Shown: positions 11,601 through 22,970, counted from the first letter of the stretch. The stretch: 64,000 bases of DNA from Cacajao melanocephalus (GCA_963573385.1 CAUYLG010022255.1:51201-115200); one strand, 5' to 3'. The notes: a model not told the origin generated them from the letters alone. Program-made: numbers and translations.

Positions 11601-12220
11601 ACCCCATTCAAAATGGGCAAAGGATATGAACAGACACTTCAAAAGAGGACATATATGAGGCCAACAAACATAGGAAAAAATGCTCATCATCACTGGTCAT
11701 TAGAGAAATGCAAAACCACACTAAGATATCATCTCATGCCAGTTAGAATGGCGATCATTAAAAAATCTGGAGACAACAGATGCTGGAGAGGATGTGGAGA
11801 AATAGGAACACTCTTACACAGTTAGTGGGAGTGTAAATTAGTTCAACTATTGTGGAAGACAATGTGGTGATTTCTCAAGGATCTAGAAATAAAAATTCCA
11901 TTTGACTCAGCAATCCCGCTATTGGGTATATACCCAAAGAACTATAAATCATTCTACTATAAAGACACATGCACATGTATCTTCATTGCAGCTCTGTGTA
12001 CAATAGCAAAGACCTGGAACCAACCCAAATGCCCATCGATGATAGACTGGACAAGAAAATGTGGTACATATACACCATGGAATACTACACAGCCATAAAA
12101 AATGATGAGTTCCTGTCCTTTGTAGGGACTTGGATGAATGTGGAAACCATCATTCTCAGCAAACTGACCCAAGAACAGAAAGCCAAGCATTGTATGTTCT
12201 CACTCGTAGTTGAGTGTTGA
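8626..12220 (+). pseudogene. L1 ORF2 pseudogene (endonuclease-reverse transcriptase)
   Basis: ORF2 encodes the endonuclease and reverse transcriptase that drive L1 copying in the nucleus. The ATG at 8626 is followed by a TGA at codon 6 (8641-8643). An endonuclease remnant lies at about 8660-8916, with NVNGLN and QEIHLT. A second runs 9020-9334. Near 9546-9553 about 95 codons of the linker are missing compared with intact L1. The reverse transcriptase core is open from 9986 to 10846 (286 codons), with [24 protein letters not shown] and the catalytic FADD at 10481-10492. It then shifts frame into 10777-11295. An A-rich expansion at 10969-11000 adds lysine and asparagine codons. The end is at about 12220. 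Stops and frameshifts make it non-functional. Confidence 0.95.
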
Positions 12221-12237
12221 ACAATGAGAACACGTGG

Positions 12238-12335
12238 ACTCAGGGAGAGGAGCATCACACACAGGGGACAGTTGGGGGGGGTAGGGGAGAGACAACGGGG
12301 AGTGGGGAGGGAGGGGAGGGTGGGGAGGGATAACA
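12238..12335. repeat. G-rich L1 3'UTR tract
   Basis: The 3'UTR of this L1 carries several runs of three to eight G, including 'gttggggggggtagggg' and 'gtggggagggaggggaggg'. L1 3'UTRs of simian primates typically contain such a tract, which can form G-quadruplexes. Confidence 0.85.
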
Positions 12336-12405
12336 CAGGGAGAAATGCCAGATATAGTATGCACCTAAAGTAAAATAAATAAATAAATAATAAATAAAGA
12401 AAAAA

Positions 12406-13690
12406 CTCATTAATAAAACACTCAAATACTTTTAAATTGAAGTTTACATCTTCTCTAAAAAAATCCTATAGTATTTCACTGACAATTACAGAAGAATAAT
12501 TAATGTTGAAAAGACTGCTTGAACAAATGCAAATTCCTGCCTACTTAACTTGTAAATTTAACACAATCAAAATTAATATTATACTGGGTAATTTATAATT
12601 CTTAAAATTCTTTGGAAAATAAATATTATTTTAAAAATTGTATAAACAAGCTAGGATTAGCCCCAACTTTCTAAGGTTTTAATAATTCAATAAAATACAT
12701 TTAAATCTATATAAGCAGAAAAAGAAAACTAACTTTAAAAAGATGCTTTTATATAAGAAATTTTTTGATAAAGGCATGCAGCAGCATGGGTTGTTGGAAA
12801 AGTGATAGAATATTCATTAAATCCTGTTATGAGAATTTTTTAGAGTTCAAATTAGGCTATGAAGATCTTATCTCATTTTTTGGACTCTCCTTTTCTTTGT
12901 GATTATTTTATTCTCAGTTAGTTTACGCCATATGATCACAAACATGACCACAGGCAGCGTCAGGCATACATTTAACTAGTAGAGCAACCTCAGAGAAAAG
13001 GACCTAATTCACCTTGGGCTGTACAGAAGTACCTGATGGATTTTCCTTGGACTGAAGGCAGGTATCCATTCATGAATAAATTCATCGACTCTGTCCAAGT
13101 CCAGGTTACTTGTATGCAATGAAGCTCCCTATGCTACTAACCAAGGAAGATTGACTTACTCTTCAATGGAAAATCAGGATGCTGTTAACAGAGGAAGACA
13201 TTTGGGATAGGCAAGAAACAACCGATACCTGCAAGAGTTAGTCATTTAAAAACAAACACAAGCTAACAAATAATTAAGTTTACCAATGCTTCTAAGGGTA
13301 AATTTAGAAAAATTGAATCATAAGAAATATGAAATAAGATAAATATAAATATTTGTTAAATCTCCAAGGGGAGAGGAATTGTTCTGAATTTAATATTGAT
13401 GGAGCAATCTATACATAGAAATGCAAACTCATTTTTCCATATTTGAAATAAATATAGCCACATTCTCTAAAATTTTTCATTTTTTCTGATTTTTTTACTA
13501 TATAAAAATTTTTATTTTTATTTAACCAAACATGTAGGTATGTAGGTTTCTATAATTTTTCTCACTGATTTTTACACTGAAAAAGTCTATCTCTCACTCA
13601 TATCCCTGATTAAATATTTACAACAAATTTTTGCAATAAAATACGAAACAATATAAACAAAACATAGACAGTGAGCTAAAATGTAAGAGA
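12406..13690. other. No recognisable feature
   Basis: About 1.3 kb of AT-rich spacer. I found no gene, RNA or confident repeat. A few short A or T runs and local AT-rich low complexity occur near 13480-13560. Confidence 0.5.
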
Positions 13691-13739
13691 TAAACATAAT
13701 ATTATTTATTCGTTGCTAACATTCTATATGTAAAGTAAA

Positions 13740-13940
13740 TAATACATTGCATAGTGAAAATCCAGAGATAAAAATAAAGGAGGAAATGAGGTACTAAGAA
13801 AGTCAAACTTGAATAAAAATCTAAAGTAAGTGAAGGAGCAAAGCATGAGAATAGGTAGAGGAAGAGCATTACGGCAGAAGAAATTGCAAGTGAGTTGCAT
13901 GCAAACCTGACACATTTGAAGGCAGTGTAATAAAGCAAAG
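13740..13940 (-). repeat. Possible L2 fragment
   Basis: 'gtagaggaagagcattacgg', then 'aagtgagttgcatgcaaacc', vaguely resembles the inner part of L2 read on the minus strand. Diverged and tentative. Two overlapping minus-strand frames of about 90 codons here show no domain and are probably chance in AT-rich DNA. Confidence 0.3.
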
Positions 13941-15230
13941 TGAGAAACCAGTTTAAAAAATTCAGTAAAAAGAACAATATATTTGTGCATATACACTCTC
14001 AATCATGTATAAGTATGTATATAAAACTCCTAGTTGGAAAACTAGAAAATGATAAAAGTAGAACTAAGGATGACTTTTGCTTTTCTATAATTTCAATTTG
14101 TTACACAAAAATATTTTCCTTTTATACTAGTTTTCCTTTTAAAACTTATTGAACAAGGGCAGTTTTAGCAACTAGAAGAATTGCACAATTTAAAAACATG
14201 AAATAAAACCACGTACCTGGTATTAATTATCAAGTTTCCAATGTAAAAGTGTGCCAAATTCTTACTGTTGTACAAAAACTGATGAATAGAGATTCTCATC
14301 AACAAAATATTTTTCATTCTCTTCCCAGAATTGCTCAGCTAACAAATAACAAGACAAGTAACTTACTGTCTTATGGTGAGAACATCAGCCTTGTGCTTAA
14401 TTTATGACTTCAGAGCAACTCACTAAATTTGAGATAATATCTTCTCATTCCTATTAGTTCAGTGAAATAGCTATAAAGGCACAATTGAACCCTTTAACAG
14501 ATGGCAAGGCTCAGTCCCTAAAATGGGATTATAGTTCCTCCTTTGCCAGAGAGTTGACAGATGGGTATCATTCCCATACCTCCAGGGCAGAGAATGCATG
14601 CACAGCAATTACACAGGGACAAATGTGTTTAAAGAGCACACTCTGGTTCTGCCAGCTAAATCAATAAGTGGCAACCGAGAGTTGGAATTATCAAGACATA
14701 GGTCTGAAAATTGCTCTTAACCTTTGCCATCATTTATTACTGCCAGACCCTTAGAGGAAACATTTAAAATATGAGTGACCAAATGACACTATGACATTCT
14801 AAGGGAGCTATGTTTGTAGAGAGGTTACTGGAATTGTTAGGTCTTAAGCCGAGTCTCTCTCTCTTCACATATCATCTCCATCACATTCTGAAGAACACAG
14901 GTGAAAAACATGTGGTCCAAGTTGTTTTTTCACGTGCTGGATGCCTTCAGGTAGCCAGATACATGTCCACAGAGAGAACAGCACATTGCAAGAATTTTGA
15001 AAGGTCAATAAAATACCTAGTTTTCAATTTGCTTTTAGTTTGTACTGAGAAAGGATTAGACTGAACTGGTGCCTTTGCCCTCAGCTGAACTCAACCTGGA
15101 ATTACATCACCCTCACAGACTCCTGTGATTCAGCCAAGTGTTTATTTGCATATATATAGCCAGTAATTGTTTCTTTAGTTCGTTTATTCCTTATTACCAT
15201 TGGTGATGTGTTCATTGTTTCTGTTGGCTT
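13941..15230. other. No recognisable feature
   Basis: Anonymous sequence of ordinary composition. Frames of up to 84 codons (for example 14810-15064) show no recognisable domain. Confidence 0.45.
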
Positions 15231-15234
15231 TGGT

Positions 15235-15620
15235 AATCAGCTGGGGTAACATTAGCTGTCGTAACCACCAGTGACTAACACCAAAAACTTTATAGTGCGA
15301 TAGTTCCAGTTGACAGTGTAATACAGACATACCTAGTCAGTAGGTGAATTTCTTCACATAATCATTTAGGGAGTCAGGCTTCTGCTAACTTGTTGTTCTG
15401 TCATCTGCTAGAACCCCCCCGAGTCCTCTGCATAAAACCTGTGAGAGGAAAACAGAATGAAAATGTTCCAACTGATTCTAATAAACTCTAAGTTGAAACC
15501 ATATCCTTTCTAGTCACATTTCATATTCAAAAAAGTAGTCATATGTGCATATGGCATATGGTTGCAGTGGGACTGGGAAATGGAGTTTCTTGCTAAGCAG
15601 TTTGCCACTTAATACTTTCT
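15235..15620 (+). repeat. Old medium-reiterated repeat, class uncertain
   Basis: The order 'gtaacattagctgtcgtaac', 'atcatttagggagtcaggct', 'cgagtcctctgcataaaacc' and 'gggactgggaaatggag' recalls a widespread ancient mammalian repeat, possibly a DNA transposon. I cannot name the family. The C7 run at 15414-15420 is notable only as a mutation hotspot. Confidence 0.4.
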
Positions 15621-16010
15621 GGAAGGTGGAATGTGAATTTCTAGGTGAGCAGCTAGTTACCTCTGCCAGAGTGACTCTGACTGGGTTCATGTTACTCTTT
15701 GGCAGTCTTTAAAAATGGTGTGTCAAAGTGCCAATCCTTTCCCTTCTAGGGGTCAGAACATTGTTAGGGTGAAGAGTTTGGATGGAGAAGAATGACTGCT
15801 GACTTCCAACCATCTCAAGTCCCAGAACATAGGGTGGCAGACTTGTCCTTCACCTGTCTACAAAGTTGGGGGAGAACCTATTGCTGGCTCCCTTAGCAAC
15901 ATTTAGTAGAGATAAGAAGCTCTTCACTGTTGGTAGCCTTCCCCATCATTTTCCTTGATAATTCTTTTTTTAGTAAAATTCTTAAAATCTTGAGCTGAGG
16001 CAGCCACATG
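15621..16010. other. No recognisable feature
   Basis: Ordinary-composition spacer with no gene or clear repeat. Confidence 0.45.
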
Positions 16011-16014
16011 TACT

Positions 16015-16195
16015 AGAAAGAGCATGGGCCTTAAGAATAAGTGAGGGCAATAATAACACCCTGCTTTTGAATTCATTTTCTTGTTTACTAGTATATGACC
16101 TTGGGTGATTAAAGGAAACTGAGTCTTGAATTCTCCATCTTCAAACTGGTAGTGCATCTGATCTCTCACTGAGCCTGACACATATTTGGCACTAT
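16015..16195 (+). repeat. MIR SINE
   Basis: 'agagcatgggccttaagaat', 'tatatgaccttgggtgatta', 'gagcctgacacatatttggc' follow MIR order with several small gaps. Confidence 0.6.
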
Positions 16196-16780
16196 GTAAA
16201 CCATGCCTATTTTCCCACCCAGATAACAGTTAACAACAAATTATTCAGAAGCAGAGCATTAGAGAGGTAAACTTTCAAGATGTTTTTATTAATTAACATA
16301 GCTAAAGCCAGTAAACTATGAGGCTCATCATAATCTCAAGAGAAATATTGATTCTTTGGTTTTTTTTTTAAAGGAGAAAAATATTTCTAAGGTCCATTAT
16401 AGTACTCTTTAAATTTTTTCTGGTAAATTAATTTGAGGGCTAAAATGATGGAGGAATCATAAATCAGGGTGAGTGTAAATATTCTCCAATCATCCTTCAC
16501 AGGAACAAGAGCGATGCTGGAGCCTTGTTTTGTTATGGCTGGCAAGATGTCCCCCTTCGGCAGGACGACTGCTATCATTTGTACTTTTCTGTGAGGTAAT
16601 GTTCAATTGTTCATTACCATTTATTTCTCCCCAGTCTAGAAGTATGGAATGAGTTGTTTCTAAGCAGTTTCCATTCATCCTCCTTAATCACGAGGAGACA
16701 GTATTGAGGCAATTATTTTCTTCTATTCTTAAGTACTGTGTGCTATTTCATGTCAAGCATTGTGCTTGCAACTGTAAATA
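16196..16780. other. No recognisable repeat; ordinary-composition stretch
   Basis: Part of this interval (16380-16690) is less AT-rich than its neighbours and matches no repeat I know. Minus-strand frames of 63 and 62 codons overlap it in different frames without conserved motifs. It could be unique, conserved non-coding or a very old repeat. Confidence 0.4.
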
Positions 16781-16784
16781 AGAC

Positions 16785-17330
16785 ATTTCTGTATTTTTTA
16801 ACTGCTTATTGCACAACTCTATTTAGATGTCCCTTGCATTCAACAGGTCCAAAAATGAACTCCATATCAAGTGATAGATTTAAACAATAAAGCTCAAACA
16901 TGAGCCTCAAAAGCACAGGTTTCTTCCAATGCCATGGAAGTAATGTTGCAATATGTACATGGTTATATGGTTTAAAAAAGGCAGGCCAAGTACATAAGCT
17001 TCAAGCGCCACAAACCTAGCATCCCCTTTGTTCTTACCAAGTCTGGCTCACTCTCAGTATTATCTGTCTCAGAGTACTTGGAACTAGCATGCATTCAGTT
17101 GCTATAGCCAGACAACTTGGAAGACACCTTTTCTTCACTACTGTCTCTTCTTCACACCCCTCAGACAAATTAACTATTTGACTTGTTCATCATCAACAAT
17201 GCCACTCTTAACTCCTAAATTCAAGCCAGTCTATTTCTCAATATTCTCAGTAAAAGTATCCTATTCAGACTTTCATTTTCTCACCTACATTAACACAATA
17301 GGTCCTTAAGTAGTCCTGGTAGACTGACAT
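16785..17330 (+). repeat. L2 LINE fragment
   Basis: 'agatgtcccttgcattcaac', 'aggtccaaaaatgaactcca' and the later pyrimidine-rich 'aattcaagccagtctatttc' track the middle of L2 in plus orientation. The copy is gappy. The same block order recurs in the clearer L2 at 51.3-52.3 kb. Confidence 0.6.
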
Positions 17331-17990
17331 GTGAGAAGAAGTACTATTATAAAGCATATTGCCAAGCAGATAAAAAAATTCTTGAGAAATATTAGCAATT
17401 ATGAATGCACTGATGCAACTGGAAATTTATTCAATAACATAAGCAAATATACATGAATGTAATCAATTAAAAATCAAGTTTCAAAAGAATGTATATAGAA
17501 TTTCCCTCATTTCCGATTTTAAAAAATTGACCCCTCCCCACTCTTTCTTATTCACCAAAATTTTAGCAGAGTTTAGATATGGCTTATAGAGTTATAAAGG
17601 ATGTTTTTCTTTAGTGTTAGTTTCTATTTTCTACAACGAGTATATATTACTTTTGTAAGTAGACAAGGGAAAGATAGCAAATGCATAGTACCGAGTGTCT
17701 ACAATGAAGTCTGCTTATTCATTTCATGTTTCAAAAATAATATATTAATTATTATCTGGTACACTTGCAAAAGGCCATGGGCTTCTCAGAGACTGGAGGT
17801 TCCCAGACATGGAGAAGTAAGCAATGACAGTGTTGACAGGAAATGGACATTTTGGAAGATACAGCACAGAATTTTGTGGTATGAGAGAGATGGACCCTGA
17901 GATTCCCTGTGGTTCTAGTTCCTCACAGAGGAAGAGCATCTATGCATTACAGGCTCCTTGATCCTTTTTCAGATTTTTTTTGACATTTAT
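17331..17990. other. No recognisable feature
   Basis: AT-rich spacer. A 99-codon frame at 17601-17900 shows no domain. Confidence 0.45.
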
Positions 17991-17994
17991 ATCA

Positions 17995-18170
17995 GACAGT
18001 CCTGTTTTCAATTTAGTCAGTAACACATAGTTCATTTAATTTCTCTGCAGCTTCTATAACTCAGCTGTAAAATGGAGATAATGAAATTAGCTATTATATA
18101 AGTTGGTTTTGAGTATAGTACCTGCTATGCCATAAACATGCCACAAATGTTACTAGTTATTAATATTCTT
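17995..18170 (+). repeat. MIR SINE fragment
   Basis: 'cagctgtaaaatggagataa', then 'gagtatagtacctgctatgc' and 'gttactagttattaatatt', match the 3' half of MIR in plus orientation. Confidence 0.65.
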
Positions 18171-18559
18171 CTCCTTCCTGTTGTAATAAGAAGAAAATAC
18201 TTATTTACTCCCTTCACCTTTCTGAATTGGAGAAAAGAAAACATGAGATTAAATTGCCCTAGTAAATACAACACTAAATTGTAAAACTGGATATAATACT
18301 GTTTAAGAAGCAAACACTGTGTGACTAGCAATTACTCTCCCCTTCTCCCCTTACACACAATGTATCCTACTTGGTAAGGCAATATTCATTTTCTGTACAA
18401 AATGAATCAATGACCTGCAGTGTTAATGTCATATCTTAAATTTACATTTAATTGATTAAATTTGACAAGTTTTCTAGAGTTTACTAAAGACTTAAACCCT
18501 AATTTTTACATGTCATTTTTTCACCAAGCATTTATTATATATCTGATACAAGCCTAGAT
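18171..18559. other. No recognisable feature
   Basis: AT-rich spacer before the solo LTR. Confidence 0.45.
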
Positions 18560-18564
18560 ACCAG

Positions 18565-18917
18565 TGATATGGTTTGGCTGTGTCCCCACCCAAATCTCAT
18601 CTTCAAATCCCATGTGTTGTAAGAGGGACCCAGTGGGAGGTAACTGAATCATGGGGGCAGGTCTGTCCTGTGCTATTCTTGTGGTAGTGAATAAGTCTCA
18701 TGAAATCTGATGGTTTTAAAAAGAGGGGTTCCCCTGCACAAGCTCTTTTCCTTTGCCTGCTGCCATCCATGTAAAACGTGGTTTGCTCCTTCTTGTCTTC
18801 TGCCATGATTTTGATGTCTCCCCAGCCATGTAGAACTGTTAGTCCATTTAACCTCTTTCTTTCGTAAATTGCCCAGTCTTGGATATGTCATCAGCAGTGT
18901 GGGAACAGAATACTACA
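18565..18917 (+). mobile_element. Solo THE1-type LTR (ERVL-MaLR)
   Basis: About 353 bp from 'tgatatggtttggctgtgtc' to 'gaatactaca', with the TG...CA ends of an LTR. It carries 'gggaggtaactgaatcatgg', 'gtgaataagtctcatgaaat' and 'ttaacctctttctttcgtaa', all typical of THE1/MST LTRs. Flanking 5-mers 'accag' (18560-18564) and 'gccag' (18918-18922) look like a target-site duplication with one change. No internal retroviral sequence is present, so this is a solo LTR left by recombination. Confidence 0.95.
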
Positions 18918-18922
18918 GCCAG

Positions 18923-19380
18923 GAACATAAAAATTAATAACATGGCTCCTTCTTGGATACTTTTACTAGTAGGAATAAAATGGATAAATAAATTATTCTA
19001 ACTCAATGCAACATATCATATTTCAGTAATGCCCAAGATACAGAAATAGAAGAACATTCCACAAAGATAGAGTAAAAGAGAAAGTATCATGAGAGTGAGA
19101 AATTACATGGAGTATTTGGAAAACTATACAATCATCTGGAATAACTAGATTATTGGAGTAAGGGAATGTTGGAAAGTGGGATTAGAAATGCTAGCAGCGC
19201 CAATCATCAATTTGTCTTGAATTTCATGCTGAAGTTTAAAATCTACCACAGTAGTAAAATGCAATTGTTGATAAAAGTTGTTAAATATGGGAGTGATATT
19301 TTAGATAAATAGTTTTTTTAATGTGGAGGATGAGTTTGAAGTTCATTTAGAGTAAATGTATCATTTAAATGATCCACATA
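18923..19380. other. No recognisable feature
   Basis: Anonymous AT-rich sequence. Confidence 0.5.
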
Positions 19381-19384
19381 TAAG

Positions 19385-19590
19385 TGGCTGGCATTGTTAC
19401 TTACTCAACATGTGACCTTGGACAGTTTAAGTAACCTGTCTGTGCCTTAGTTTCCTTGGCAATAAAATGATGGTAATAGGTCCTGTCTAAGAAAGTAATA
19501 GTAAAACTTTGGATTACAATGTATACAGTGCCTAGAATGGTATGTGGTGTTTAACAAAGGCTCAATAAATAAAAGCTAATAAAAGCTGTC
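19385..19590 (+). repeat. MIR SINE
   Basis: 'aacatgtgaccttggacagt', 'gtgccttagtttccttggca', 'ataaaatgatggtaat' and 'acagtgcctagaatggtatg' give the core and 3' end of MIR in the right order. Confidence 0.87.
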
Positions 19591-20473
19591 TAAATAAATT
19601 TATCTCTTAATGATCCACCATTTGATAAATAAAGATCAGATGAGACAAAAGAGAAAAAAAAACATATTACAGGGAATAATTTTCCTGAATAGGATATAAA
19701 TATATTCATATAAAAATTGCAGTATTAATAGTATTATACATTCTATGGTTTTATTTCTCAGTCAACTGTGTTAACTTTGTGTTTGGCAAGAATTCACAAA
19801 AAAAATTATGAAAACTTTTGAGGAGAAAGACAACTTTTAATCAGAATTTGACATTCACATTCATTTACTTGCATGCCAAAGTGCAGTTTCATCTTTACAG
19901 AAACACCAGATTACTGTTTGCTCAACAGCTTGGAAATCACCAGGTAGAAGATCAATGAGCACATTTCAAGCTCAGAGAAACAATGGAAAGGGTAAATGAA
20001 CTTTGTGTAAATCCTCCAATTCCCATGGCACTTTCTCTGGCCTCCTCCCCAGGATGTTTTATCAAAAAATGTAAAAAGCGAACAAACTCCCATACCTCAT
20101 GTACATTGAAATTAATGTGCTCGAAAAAAGGAAAATTTGATATAAATAGGGTGAAGGATGCATCTATTTAATATCTTCAAAGTGATGCAATTCCAGAAAA
20201 GACTTAATCTATAAGCTAATTTGTATGTACTTTCAAAAAAGTAATACTAGATGAATTTACCAAAATAAAATCTGTATATCTATAAAAGTGAGAAATTGAA
20301 AATAAATATATTCAATATAAATATGAACATAATTAAAAATTTTATTTCAAAGAACATAGAATTTAATAGTTGAGAAATAGGTGGGAAAAAACAACAATAA
20401 TCAGTATTTTAAAATAATTGCAACGATTTTAAAGAAACTTTTAACTTTAAAATCTTGTATGAAGTGTAAAATG
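19591..20473. other. No recognisable feature
   Basis: Strongly AT-rich spacer. No gene, RNA or clear repeat was seen. Confidence 0.5.
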
Positions 20474-20753
20474 GGATCGGGCTTGGTGGCTCAGCCTGTA
20501 ATCCTAGCACTTTGAGAGGTGGAGCTGGAGTTGTGTGGATTCCTTGAGCCCAGATGATCAGCTTGGGCAACATGGCGACACTCTGTCGCTGCTAAAAATA
20601 CAAAAATTAGCCTGGCATGGTGGTGCACACCTGTGATCCCAGCTACTTGCAAGGCTGAGGTGAGAGGGTTGCTTGAGCCCAGGAGATCAAGGCTGCTGTG
20701 AGCCGAGATTGCAACACTGCACTCCAGCCTGAGTGACAAAGTGAAAAACAAAA
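20474..20753 (+). mobile_element. Alu SINE (AluJ type)
   Basis: A diverged dimeric Alu with 'ggcttggtggctcagcctgt', 'gctaaaaatacaaaaattag' and 'gagcccaggagatcaaggct' near the J consensus. It has a small gap in the left arm ('ggctcagcctg') and almost no poly-A tail. The minus-strand 86-codon frame is Alu sequence. Confidence 0.95.
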
Positions 20754-21980
20754 GTTAATAGTTGCTATGCAGTAGACTATTTCTTCATTTCTCTATTTAA
20801 TAAAGAAAAATATGATTTGTATTTTAATAGAAATATAATTTAAAAATGGATATGGAATGCAAAGAATTATTTAGGGAAAATCTATTTTAAAATCCAAGAT
20901 ATAAGCATTCCAATTATTATAGAAATTGATTTAAACTCCAATAAACACAATAGATGTCTAAAATTATGAAGAGTGATTTTTCTCCAATTTCAGTAAAGGA
21001 AAAACCTCTAGTGACTGTCTTTTTCAATAATGAAAATTTTGGAAAGAGGAACATCATGCCTAGAAACTATGCAAGAAATATCAAATTCTGTTTTCTGAAT
21101 ATGTCAAAAATCCCTATTTCCACATTGTCATTAAAATGTGAGCAAACAGCAGCTTTTATTTTGTTTGTATATAGTTTCTGTTTCTGTTTCTATCTAACAA
21201 ATTACTCCAACCCAACCCATAAAAGCTTAAAAACAGCCATTTTAATATGCTTATGGACTGGGGGAGGTGGGTCAAGAATTTAGCAAAGCTTACCAAGGAG
21301 TGGCTTTGCCAAAATCTGCAGCCTAAGCTGGGAAGACTGGAAGGCTGGAGGTAACTGGATGATTTAGATTTCTCTAGCATATAATCTTTAACATGCTTTG
21401 TAAATCTGAGCAAAACAGACAATGTAAATATAATTTTCTCATCTGTAAAATGAAGAAAATAATACATGTCTTTTCATAGTTGCACATAATATGTACATGT
21501 ATGGAATGTTTGTGTATATACATATATATGTGTATGTGTGTGAGTACATACATGATATCTCTATCTCTACCTCAAGCCACATTTCCTAAAATAAAATGAA
21601 TTAATCACTGCAATTTACAACAGCAGGAAAATTCAGTTTGCTTATTAACATGAATTCACCTACCTGTGAAAATGCTTTAAGTGTGTTATGGTATCTCCAA
21701 CATTAATAAATGTTGAAAAGTAATATATTTATACATGTATGCATTTTAAAATTTTAATATAGCTTCCATTTAATTATTTTTGGCATTTTGAATAATTGCC
21801 AGGAATTGCAGGATTTGATGAGTCCGTGGATGTCAAATTAGTCTTGTCTTTGATTGGGATTATGTTGAAAATTTGCAATCTTACAACTCCTTGCTCTTAC
21901 CAAGTAAGTCATTTAAAGTAATAACAATAGCATAAGCAAAGGGATTATTTTATTTCTAACACTGTAAGGCACTTTAAGAT
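20754..21980. other. No recognisable feature apart from a TG/TA-rich patch
   Basis: AT-rich spacer. Low-complexity alternating TA/TG sequence lies at about 21510-21552. Frames of 103 and 109 codons overlap here on opposite strands with no recognisable domain and are probably chance. Confidence 0.5.
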
Positions 21981-21984
21981 AATG

Positions 21985-22245
21985 ATTGAAACTATTGGCT
22001 CTGGAACAGGACACAGGTTCAAAAGTCAACTTCACAAATAAATGGCTGAAAGACTGGATGTGTTCCTTAACCTGACTACATCTTAGTCCCCACATCTGTA
22101 AAATGGGGATAACAGTATTACATTATAGGTGTGAGAAATAGATGAATTAGTACATGTCAATGTACTAATCAATAAGAACAGTAAAAGGGATGCTGTAAGC
22201 CCTCAGTAAATATTAACTGTTATTATGGACATCATTATTATTACT
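21985..22245 (+). repeat. MIR SINE
   Basis: 'ttggctctggaacaggacac', 'cttagtccccacatctgtaa', 'aatggggataacagtattac' and 'taagccctcagtaaatatta' follow nearly the full MIR in plus orientation. Confidence 0.88.
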
Positions 22246-22499
22246 ACAATATCATTTAAGAGGTAGAACAATATTTTACAAGCTGAAATTTTATTTCATA
22301 GATGTATTACGTTGTTTAAAATTAAAGTGTACATGACCATAATGGTAATCCTTTTCTGCTCTTTTATTTCTCTACACTGTTGAACCACCCTTAGAATGGT
22401 TTTCATGGATTTCCTGACAATTTATTCGATATAAGGTGAGGGGAGGAAAAGGAGTGAGATTCCAGACACTATTCTCTTCTATCCTTAATAAAGCAATTC

Positions 22500-22720
22500 T
22501 TATTAAAAAAATCTACTGATTATATACCATATTCTAAACACAGTGATAAGTCTGGGAGATGTTATATTAAAAAATAAAGACACAGTTTATTTTATCAATG
22601 TATTCTCTGTTTGGGTGAGAATAAGGTGTTTTAAAAGATAAGAATTCCATAAGGTTATGTTCCATGACTAAAGAATCAGAGTAACGTTTCAGGAATAGGA
22701 AGGAGGTAGGGATTAGCTTG
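22500..22720 (-). repeat. L2 LINE fragment
   Basis: 'ctgattatataccatattct', 'aaacacagtgataagtctgg' and 'aaataaagacacagttt' resemble the reversed L2 3' end. Diverged. Confidence 0.5.
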
Positions 22721-22819
22721 CTCATTCTCCCCTTCAGTCATGTCCACATTGTTGTACTTCTCTGACCACTTATTTCTGTTTCCTGACCCTACCCTACAAT
22801 ATGAGTTTGTTTAGTGGGT

Positions 22820-22970
22820 ACATAGTCTCAGTTTGGGATGATAAAAATTTCTGGAGATGGATGGTGGTGATAGCGGTACAACAATCTGAATTCATTTAAT
22901 ACCACTGAACTGTACATTTAAAAATATTGACATTTTATACTATGCATTTCTTATAACATTAAGAAAGTAA
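22820..22970 (+). mobile_element. Old L1 (L1M) 3'UTR end
   Basis: 'tttgggatgataaaaatttc', 'tggagatggatggtggtgat', 'ataccactgaactgtacatt' and 'taaaaatattgacattttat' are the last 150 bases of an old L1 3'UTR. Confidence 0.85.

Larger units (their letters stand above)
8574..12405 (+). mobile_element. L1 retrotransposon 3' portion fused to U6
   Basis: Begins at 'gcaatgaagaaaatgagtca', the ORF1/ORF2 junction of primate L1, and runs through ORF2 and a short G-rich 3'UTR to an (AAAT)n A-rich tail at about 12372-12405. There is no 5'UTR or ORF1 upstream, because U6 takes their place. Similarity to young primate L1 is high along the length. The 3'UTR ends 'aaatgccagatatag' then 'tatgcacctaaagtaaaat'. 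It lacks the 'gcagcaaaccaccatggcac' type segment usual before L1P tails, so it is either a different L1 lineage or a 3'UTR deletion. Confidence 0.95.

Noticed and set aside
13702..14002. Two overlapping hydrophobic frames of about 90 codons on the minus strand
   Set aside because: They overlap in different frames in AT-rich DNA, with no start context, domain or codon bias.
21156..21467. 103-codon minus-strand frame
   Set aside because: It overlaps a 109-codon frame on the other strand and has no recognisable domain; chance is likely.
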